A stretch of DNA of 11,480 nucleotides from Nitriliruptoraceae bacterium (GTDB taxonomy: Bacteria; Actinomycetota; Nitriliruptoria; Nitriliruptorales; Nitriliruptoraceae): NCBI GenBank assembly GCA_007117945.1, contig SKTN01000068.1, positions 1-11,480 on the forward strand, written 5' to 3'. The position numbers were made by a program, and so were the translations under genes. How positions within the stretch are numbered: the first letter of the stretch is position 1; the number at the start of each line of letters is the position of its first letter. A model generated the notes under the pieces. It saw only the letters and a program-made list of their open reading frames with translations, was not told the DNA's origin and searched no databases. This document shows positions 6,221 through 11,480 of this stretch, piece after piece.

Positions 6221-6259
6221 CGTGGCACCGTCGGGGCGCTGCGCCCGGCGGCGGCCACG
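6221..6259. terminator. Nested inverted repeats in the convergent gap, possible bidirectional terminator
   Basis: The 45-bp gap between the J-domain stop and the opposite protease stop holds an outer stem CGTGGC (6221-6226) / GCCACG (6254-6259) and an inner one GGGCGC (6234-6239) / GCGCCC (6241-6246). Both are perfect. They would form the same structure in RNA from either strand. There is no T-run; the call rests on position and symmetry. Confidence 0.45.
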
Positions 6260-6262
6260 TCC

Positions 6263-7003
6263 TCAGCACGGGTCCGGGGTGACCAGCGCGTCGGCGTCGA
6301 GGCGCTCGAGGAGCGTCTCCACGGGCACCGCGAGGGCGACGCCGGCGTCCACCTCGATGGCGAAGACCACGCCGACCACCCGACCGGAGCGGTCGAACAC
6401 CGGGCCCCCGGAGCTGCCCTGGGCGACCTCGGCCTCGACGCGCAGCACCTCGGCGGGCTCGCCGAGGACCGTGCCGTCCACGGACCCCAGCACGCGCCCC
6501 TCGGCCACCTCCGCGGGACCACCTCCCGGGTAGCCCACCACCAGCACCGACTCCCCCGTGTCCACCGGGTCCGTGCGCAGCTCGGCGACGGGCAGGTCGG
6601 CCTCCTCCTCGAGCTGGAGCAGGGCGAGGTCGGAGTCGGTGGCCACCCCCGTGACGCTGACGGGCAGGGAACGTCCGTCCCAGGTGTTGATCGTGACCTC
6701 ACGGGGCTGCTCGATCACGTGCCGGTTGGTGACGACCACCCCACCCGGCAGCACGAACCCGGAGCCCAGCCCGAACTGGCTGCAGCCCAGGGAGCGCACC
6801 CGCACCGTGACCTCCTGGGCACGCCGCTCCAGGGAGGTGGCCGCGACCTCGGGGAGCTCGCGTTCCTCCACCTCGGCGGGGAGCGGCGCGGTGAGGGGCT
6901 CGGTCGGTGGTTCGACGCACGCCGTCAGCAGTGCGGCCAGCGCCCCCGCCAGCCACAGGCCACGGGGACGACGCGCCCGGGAGGAGTGCGGGTCGCCCCT
7001 CAC
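6263..7003 (-). CDS. Trypsin-like (S1C, HtrA/MarP-like) serine protease, predicted lipoprotein
   Basis: This is a secreted serine endopeptidase of 246 aa. The N-terminus has arginines, a hydrophobic stretch and a lipobox LLTAC (Cys29), so it is probably anchored on the outer face of the membrane. The catalytic triad is intact: H95 (VVTNRHVI), D125 (DSDLALLQL) and S198 (AQGSSGGPVFD). The oxyanion motif GSSGG and the GSGFVLPGG segment are typical of the HtrA branch. There is no PDZ domain and no integral-membrane domain, unlike HtrA or MarP. C74 and C246 might form a disulfide. The GTG start overlaps the stop of the upstream coiled-coil gene (GTGA, 7000-7003) and has no strong ribosome-binding site, so translation is probably coupled. 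Substrates are unknown. Confidence 0.88.
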   Translation of the reverse strand: MRGDPHSSRARRPRGLWLAGALAALLTACVEPPTEPLTAPLPAEVEERELPEVAATSLERRAQEVTVRVRSLGCSQFGLGSGFVLPGGVVVTNRHVIEQPREVTINTWDGRSLPVSVTGVATDSDLALLQLEEEADLPVAELRTDPVDTGESVLVVGYPGGGPAEVAEGRVLGSVDGTVLGEPAEVLRVEAEVAQGSSGGPVFDRSGRVVGVVFAIEVDAGVALAVPVETLLERLDADALVTPDPC

Positions 7004-7611
7004 GAGCGGCGCAGCTCATCCGCGGCCGCCTCCGCCTGGGCGGCGGCGGTCCTGGCCTCGTCGCAGAAGCCCCGGACCTCGCCCGCCCGCCGGTTCAGGG
7101 CGTCGACGTCCACCTGGTCTCCGGCGGCGGCGGCGTTGAACGCGGCCACCGAGGACTCCTGCAGCTCGAACAGCCGGGTCACGCAGCTGTCGAGGGCGGA
7201 TGTCGCCGCGGTGACCCGCTCCGAGAGCTCGATGAACACGTCGCGCTCCACGGAGACCGTGGTGGCGGTGTCCTCCGCGCGGGCCTTCTCCTCCGCCAGG
7301 GTGCGTACCCGCTCCTCGAGGCTGGCGACATCGGCCTCCGAGGTGTCCAGGGCCGCCACCGCGGCGTCGAGTTGCTCGGCAACAGCCGCACGCTCCGCTG
7401 CCACCTCGTCGCGTTGGCGCTCCAGCGCCGTGGCGCGCTCCTGCCAGGCGGCGGCGGCATCGCGCTGGTCCGCCGCGACCAGCCCGGCGGCCACGGCAGC
7501 TCCCATGGTGAGCACCAGGAGCACGGCGAGGAGCACCACGACCCACCGGCGGCGGGGTGGCGGGGAGGGGGCAGCGGTGGGTGTGGCGGCGTCCCAGGTG
7601 TCGTTGTGCAC
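7000..7611 (-). CDS. Membrane-anchored coiled-coil protein of unknown function
   Basis: This 203-aa protein has a Pro-rich, Arg-flanked N-terminus (PPPRRRW), one transmembrane helix (about 23-46) and a long Ala/Glu/Arg heptad-like coiled coil (about 50-120), followed by a second helical segment to the end. The positive-inside rule puts the C-terminal region outside the membrane. Two cysteines, C143 and C183, lie in that exported part and could pair. No catalytic motif is visible. The GTG at 7611 has GAGGA 9 nt upstream. It is the first gene of a two-gene unit with the serine protease lipoprotein, so it may be its partner, scaffold or substrate; that is inference from the overlap only. Low-complexity coiled coils make family assignment by eye unsafe. 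Confidence 0.8.
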   Translation of the reverse strand: MHNDTWDAATPTAAPSPPPRRRWVVVLLAVLLVLTMGAAVAAGLVAADQRDAAAAWQERATALERQRDEVAAERAAVAEQLDAAVAALDTSEADVASLEERVRTLAEEKARAEDTATTVSVERDVFIELSERVTAATSALDSCVTRLFELQESSVAAFNAAAAGDQVDVDALNRRAGEVRGFCDEARTAAAQAEAAADELRRS

Positions 7612-7689
7612 CGGTCAGGTTCCTCGCGAGTGCCGGGCCCGCTCCGAGGGCGGCGGGCCGACCGGTTCGGGTGAGCGCACCACCACGGC

Positions 7690-7714
7690 GGTGGCACCGT
7701 ACGAGGGTGCCACC
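7690..7714. promoter_or_regulatory. Perfect 9-bp inverted repeat in a divergent promoter region
   Basis: GGTGGCACC-7 nt-GGTGCCACC lies in the 248-bp gap between the coiled-coil/protease unit and the 196-aa protein gene. Both neighbours start here, so a terminator role is unlikely; a regulator binding site or a leader hairpin fits better. On the minus strand a TACGGT hexamer (rc of 7696-7701) inside the repeat could be a -10 element. Apart from this palindrome I see no clear structure in the gap. Confidence 0.45.
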
Positions 7715-7859
7715 TCGCCGGGGGGCCGCTGACCAGCCCGGCCACCGTCATCCGACCTGCGGACCACGCCGGGACCGGCCGGGACGCACCACCTCCCACA
7801 CCCGGTCACGGTCATCGGGCACGCTGTCCCCCACCCCGACCACACCTCCAGGAGTACCG

Positions 7860-8450
7860 GTGTCCACCGAGGATGCACCCGCCACCGTCGACGCCCTCCT
7901 GCGGACCGCGGCCGCCGCGGACGCACGGGCGGCACGCGCCGTGCTGGCGCGGATCGACGGCATCCGCCTCGTCGAGCTCGTCGCGACCCAGGCGGAGCTC
8001 GCCGTGGACGAGGAGCGCTCCCGCGTCGCCGGCATCGACGCCGTCGGCGACCTCGAACGCGCCGCCATCGAGGTGATGGGCCTGCCCCAGAGCAGCGGGC
8101 TGGAGGCGGAGGACGAGGACACCACCGGCCCCCCGACGGTGACGGGCTGGGAGCTGGTGACCGTGGGCCCCGAGGACCTGGCGGCGGCCACCCTGACGGC
8201 ACCCGTGCCCTCCTGGGCCCTGGCCCTGGTCGCCTTCGAGGACCGTGACGCCGCGGAGGGCGGGCTGCTGCGCCGGGCGGTGGGCGCCGCCGCCGACGGC
8301 CGGCTGGTGGCGGTGGAACTGCACCTCAGCGAACCCCTGGCCGACGCGACGATCCGGCGTGCGCACCTGGGCGACGACCCCGCCGAGCTGGGCAGCGCCG
8401 GGCCGCTGGCGGCGGCGCTGCGCACGGCCCTGACGGGTGCGCAGACCTGA
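7860..8450 (+). CDS. Hypothetical acidic protein, no recognised family
   Basis: This 196-aa protein starts at a GTG with AGGAG 5 nt upstream, a clear start signal. Codon use is as GC-biased as in its neighbours, which supports real coding. Residues 1-75 look helical and Ala-rich (TVDALLRTAAAADARAARAVLARIDGIRLVELVATQAELA). An acidic linker follows (LEAEDEDTTGPP, about 81-92), then a mixed region with strand-like segments (GWELVTVGPEDL; SWALALVAFEDRD; GRLVAVELHLSEPLADATIRRAHLG). There is no signal peptide, membrane helix, cysteine or obvious catalytic motif. It lies in the same direction as the exoribonuclease gene, 121 bp upstream. I do not recognise a function. Confidence 0.75.
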   Translation: MSTEDAPATVDALLRTAAAADARAARAVLARIDGIRLVELVATQAELAVDEERSRVAGIDAVGDLERAAIEVMGLPQSSGLEAEDEDTTGPPTVTGWELVTVGPEDLAAATLTAPVPSWALALVAFEDRDAAEGGLLRRAVGAAADGRLVAVELHLSEPLADATIRRAHLGDDPAELGSAGPLAAALRTALTGAQT

Positions 8451-8453
8451 CGG

Positions 8454-8470
8454 TGCGCGGTGAGCGCGCA
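8454..8470 (+). terminator. GC hairpin right after the hypothetical gene, possible terminator
   Basis: TGCGCG-5 nt-CGCGCA is a perfect 6-bp inverted repeat starting 4 nt after the stop codon of the 196-aa protein gene. It has no T-run. It may separate that gene from the exoribonuclease gene, which would then need its own promoter in the following 100 bp; I see no convincing one. Confidence 0.35.
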
Positions 8471-8571
8471 CCCGCGCCCGAGCCCGCGATCTGCCGGGCC
8501 CGGGTTGGGCACCTCCCCGGTCGTGGTGACAGACTGCGCCGCCCCACCACCCCACGAGACGAGCTCCCCGG

Positions 8572-10677
8572 TTGCCCACCACCGCCCGCTTCCGCCCCCA
8601 CCCCCGCGGCTTCGGCTTCGCCGACCCCGTCGCTGAGGACCAGCTGACCGAGATCACCACCACGGTCGCCGATGACGACGGTCGCCCGACCGAGGTCGAC
8701 CGGATCTTCGTCCCACCGCCCACGGCCAAGGGCCTGATCGCCGACGACCTCCTCGACGTCGAGGTGGAGATCGACGACAAGGGCGCCAGCGCCCGCACCG
8801 TCGGCGTGCGCTCCCGCCCCCGCCGGATGCTGGTGGGCACGGTCCAGCGCGGCCCCGGACGCCTGGTGCTGGAACCGGACCCGGCGCTCGGGACGGGCTG
8901 GGTGGACCTCGACACCGCCGTCACCGACCGCGTCCAGCAGGCGGTGGGCCGCCAGATCGTGGTGCTGCTCGGGACCCGGGAGGACGGCTCCGCTCTGGGT
9001 CGCGCCCTGGTCGCGGGCCCCTACGTCGCCGGCTCGCCCCAGGCGATCCGCGCGGCGAGCGTGGTCGTGGCCCTGGGCCGTGCCGCACCGACCCTGATCC
9101 CGGGTGGACCTGCCGCCGCCGGCCTCGAGGTCGCGGACGCGGAGACGATCCACACCCGGATCGTCGGGCTGCTCGCCGGGGGGTCCCGCGGCGGCGCCGC
9201 GGGACTGGACACCGCCGGGCCCCTGCCTGGGGTGGACGCGCCCTGGGAGGAACGCCGCGACGAGCCCTGCGTGACGATCGACAGCGCGGACACCCGGGAC
9301 GTCGATGATGCCATCGCCGCCACGTGGGACGGCGATGACGCCACCCCCGTCGAGGTGGCCGTGCACATCGCCGACGTGGCCCGGGCCATCGGCATCGACT
9401 CCCCAGCGGACCGCTACGCCCGCGTGATGGCCTCAACGGCCTACCTCGCCGTGGGGGACAACGCACCCATGCTGGACCCGGTGCTCTCCGAGGGGACCCT
9501 GTCCCTGCTCCCCGATGAGGACCGCTGGGCGATCTCCGCCCGTTTCCACGTGCTGCCCGACGGGTCGTTGCGGGAGGTCGCCGTCGAGGCGGCGGCCGTC
9601 CGCTCCCGTGCCAAGCTGTCCTACGAGGCGCTGGAGTCCTGGCTGGAGGGCGACCCGGCCGCGATCCACGCCGAGGCCGGCGAGGGCGCCGAGGTGGCCG
9701 ACGAGGTCCTGACCGCCGTGGTGGAGGCCTCACGCCGCCTGGGCGTCGAACGCGACTCGCGGGTGACCTTCGAGGAGCTGTTCGAGGACGCCGAGGTGGA
9801 GCCGGCCCTGGTCGATGGTCGCCTCGCCACCGTCGCGGCGACGCCCCACGCGGAGGCCTACCGGCAGGTCGAGCGGCTGATGGTCGCGGCCAACGAGGCC
9901 GTCGCCAGCTGGCTGGTCGCCCGCCAGGTGCCGGCGCTGTACCGGGCCCACGCGGGCCTGGCCGACGACCGGCTGGCGCGCCTGCGGGCGGCCGTGGAGC
10001 TGGCCGAGGCGACGGTGCCGGCGCTGGCCGACCCGGATGCCGACGCGGACGCCGTGGTCTCGGAACTGATCGCCGCGATCGACGTCGCCGACGCCGCCGG
10101 CCGCGACGCCGAGCGGGACCTGTTGGTGTCGGTGGCGGCCTCCTCCACCGCCCGGGCCTCCTACGAGCCCGACCCCTCCGCCCACACCGGTCTGGCATCG
10201 TCGGCCTACACCCACTTCACCTCCCCGATCCGGCGGTACGCGGACCTGGTGGTCCACCGCCAGATCCGGGCCGCGCTGGCCGAGGAGGCCCCACCCCACA
10301 GCGCCGAGGAGCTCGGGCCCCTGGCGACCTGGCTGGACGCCCGTGCGGGCGCGGTCAAGTACCTCCAGGCCCGCGAGCGGGCCGAGCTGTGGAGCCGCCT
10401 GCTCGACCGTGGCTTCCTCGACGACCCGGAGCCGGCGACGGTCACCGGGGTGACCGTCAACGGGCTGCGGATCCGCCTGCCCCGCCTGGGGGTGACGGGG
10501 TTCGTCACCGCCGAGCGCGCCCTGGACCTGCCCCCCAAGCAGCGCGGTTCCCTGACCGTGGACGAGCACGGCCTGACCACGACCTCCGGGCCGTGGCAGG
10601 TCGGCACCCGCGTCACGGTGCGCTTCGCGGGCCTGGACCAGACCGGCCGGGCGAACTGGCGCCTGGGCTCGGCCTGA
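8572..10677 (+). CDS. RNB-domain exoribonuclease (RNase II/R family)
   Basis: This is a processive 3'-to-5' hydrolytic exoribonuclease, 701 aa, acting in cytoplasmic RNA turnover. The N-terminal region (residues 5-150) carries OB/cold-shock-like parts, with RFRPHPRGFGFADP at the start and a second one from RPRRMLVGTVQRGPGRLVLEPDPALG. The catalytic RNB domain begins near residue 230. The metal-binding aspartates are D237, D243, D245 and D246 in TIDSADTRDVDDAIAA. Further family motifs are YRAHAGL (457-463) and TSPIRRYADLVVHRQI (550-565). The last 80 residues (ATVTGVTVNGLRIRLPRLGVTGFVTAERAL) form a short S1-like RNA-binding domain. There is no long basic tail as in E. coli RNase R, so RNase II versus R cannot be decided. 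The TTG start is the first possible one in the frame; GACGAG 7 nt upstream is a weak ribosome-binding site. Confidence 0.93.
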   Translation: MPTTARFRPHPRGFGFADPVAEDQLTEITTTVADDDGRPTEVDRIFVPPPTAKGLIADDLLDVEVEIDDKGASARTVGVRSRPRRMLVGTVQRGPGRLVLEPDPALGTGWVDLDTAVTDRVQQAVGRQIVVLLGTREDGSALGRALVAGPYVAGSPQAIRAASVVVALGRAAPTLIPGGPAAAGLEVADAETIHTRIVGLLAGGSRGGAAGLDTAGPLPGVDAPWEERRDEPCVTIDSADTRDVDDAIAATWDGDDATPVEVAVHIADVARAIGIDSPADRYARVMASTAYLAVGDNAPMLDPVLSEGTLSLLPDEDRWAISARFHVLPDGSLREVAVEAAAVRSRAKLSYEALESWLEGDPAAIHAEAGEGAEVADEVLTAVVEASRRLGVERDSRVTFEELFEDAEVEPALVDGRLATVAATPHAEAYRQVERLMVAANEAVASWLVARQVPALYRAHAGLADDRLARLRAAVELAEATVPALADPDADADAVVSELIAAIDVADAAGRDAERDLLVSVAASSTARASYEPDPSAHTGLASSAYTHFTSPIRRYADLVVHRQIRAALAEEAPPHSAEELGPLATWLDARAGAVKYLQARERAELWSRLLDRGFLDDPEPATVTGVTVNGLRIRLPRLGVTGFVTAERALDLPPKQRGSLTVDEHGLTTTSGPWQVGTRVTVRFAGLDQTGRANWRLGSA

Positions 10678-10693
10678 GCCTGCGCCCGGGGGC

Positions 10694-11480
10694 TCAGACG
10701 AGGCGGACCACCTGGGCGTCGGCGATGGCCTCGAAACGGCTCGCCACGCAGGTCAGCACCACGACCTGGGGACCCCGCACCCGCCCGAGCACCCCACCGA
10801 GGCGCTCCAGCCGACCGGGATCGGTGTAGCCAAGGGTGTCGTCCAGGACCAGGGGCACGCCATCCTCCCCCGCGAGGTCGGCAGCGGCCAGGGCGCTGAG
10901 GATCGCCAGCTGCTCCCGGGCACCGGCCGACAGCTGCTCGAAAGCCAGGGTGGTGCCGCCCAGGGTGCGTGAGACCACGCGCAGCTCCTCGTCGAGCTCC
11001 ACCTCGAGGTCAGGACCGAACACCAGCCGGCCCGCGGCGACGATCCGGTCGGCCAGGGGGGCCCGGTAGGCGGCGTAGGCCGCATCCCGGGCCTGGTCGA
11101 AGGCCTCCTTCAGCGCCTGCGCGGCCCGGCCACGCCGCCACAACCCATCGCGCGCGCTGCGGCGGCGTGCGAGCTCCGCCTCGGCCTCCTGGCGGGCCTG
11201 CCCGACACCGAGCCCGCCGTGGGCCTCCATGGTGGCGGTCACCGCCGCGGCCTCCTCCTGACAGCGCGCCAGGTGCTCACGGACGGTGTCGAGCTGGGTC
11301 TGGGTGTTGGCCACGGCCGCCTCGACCCCCTCGGCGTCGAGGGCGTCGAGGGCCGCGCGGTGCCCCTCGACCTCCGCCTGCGCGTCGCGGACGGCAGCCC
11401 CCGCCGCCTCGAGGGCGGCGTGCAGCTGCTCGTCGCTCACCGAGGCGCGTTCCGCCGCCAGCCGGTCGGCGAGCCGCGCC
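10694..11480 (-). CDS. YhaN/SMC-like coiled-coil ATPase, C-terminal part
   Basis: Only the last 261 residues are visible; the frame stays open to the right edge and no start is needed inside. The first 125 visible residues are a long Ala/Glu-rich coiled coil. After that comes the C-terminal half of an ABC-type head: signature LSAGAREQLAILSALAAADL, Walker B PLVLDDTLGYTDPGRLERL with two Asp in place of the usual Asp-Glu, and a closing strand QVVVLTC. The LDDTLGYTD form is typical of YhaN-like and AAA_23 ATPases. Such proteins often pair with an SbcD/YhaO-like exonuclease in DNA end processing; that partner would lie outside the window. The Walker A motif is also outside. It converges on the exoribonuclease gene with a 16-bp gap. 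Confidence 0.85.
   Translation of the reverse strand, partial: ARLADRLAAERASVSDEQLHAALEAAGAAVRDAQAEVEGHRAALDALDAEGVEAAVANTQTQLDTVREHLARCQEEAAAVTATMEAHGGLGVGQARQEAEAELARRRSARDGLWRRGRAAQALKEAFDQARDAAYAAYRAPLADRIVAAGRLVFGPDLEVELDEELRVVSRTLGGTTLAFEQLSAGAREQLAILSALAAADLAGEDGVPLVLDDTLGYTDPGRLERLGGVLGRVRGPQVVVLTCVASRFEAIADAQVVRLV

Noticed and set aside
5641..6702. Minus-strand open frame of 353 codons overlapping the J-domain gene and the protease
   Set aside because: It is a different frame of the protease region with Arg/Ser-rich, domain-less translation; the true protease frame shows the full catalytic triad.
8921..10198. Minus-strand open frame of 425 codons opposite the exoribonuclease
   Set aside because: The translation is Arg/Pro-rich noise, typical of the antisense of a GC-rich gene.
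10678..10693. GC-rich gap between the exoribonuclease and the YhaN-like gene as a terminator
   Set aside because: The only symmetry (GCCC/GGGC) leaves a 2-nt loop, too small for a stable hairpin, and there is no T-run.

Overview
The window is a very GC-rich, densely coding stretch of chromosome with many GTG starts, 4-nt GTGA overlaps and short intergenic gaps. It looks like a high-GC actinobacterium. Supporting signs are the SCO6745-family protein, the S1C-protease lipoprotein and the strong third-position GC bias. A deep-branching actinobacterial class is possible, but the sequence alone does not fix the genus. No RNA gene, insertion sequence, CRISPR array or phage gene is visible.

Layout. 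Positions 1-2516 (minus strand) hold a zinc-type (possibly manganese) ABC uptake system: ATPase and permease overlapping by 4 nt, then a His-rich lipoprotein binding protein cut by the left edge. The ATPase gene and the binding-protein gene are each preceded by nearly the same 15-bp 7-1-7 palindrome (TGCGAACGGTTCGCA type), each overlapping a -10-like hexamer. This is the architecture expected of a Zur/Fur-family operator. Divergent from the ATPase, at 2641-3681 (+), is a zinc-dependent acetylpolyamine amidohydrolase/HDAC-family enzyme that shares the palindrome-containing intergenic region.

Positions 3700-4587 (-) encode an SCO6745-family protein. 4823-5401 (+) encodes a UPF0316/DUF2179-type membrane protein, and 5483-6217 (+) a small J-domain protein with an unrecognised C-terminal region. 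6263-7611 (-) is a two-gene unit: a membrane-anchored coiled-coil protein followed, with a GTGA overlap, by a trypsin-like serine protease lipoprotein. 7860-8450 (+) encodes an unrecognised 196-aa acidic protein. 8572-10677 (+) encodes an RNase II/R-family exoribonuclease with an intact catalytic aspartate cluster. 10694 to the right edge (-) is the C-terminal part of a YhaN/SMC-like coiled-coil ATPase.

How they work together. The only clear functional module is metal uptake: binding protein, permease and ATPase under a shared predicted metalloregulator. The adjacent zinc hydrolase could be part of the same regulon. The coiled-coil/protease pair probably acts together at the outer face of the membrane. 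The remaining genes look like ordinary chromosomal neighbours. Convergent gene ends at 3682-3699 and 6218-6262 carry inverted repeats that may act as bidirectional terminators. I see no convincing new defence or mobile system. The points most worth a second look are the duplicated operator, the amidohydrolase next to it, the novel C-terminal region of the J protein and the orphan 196-aa protein.
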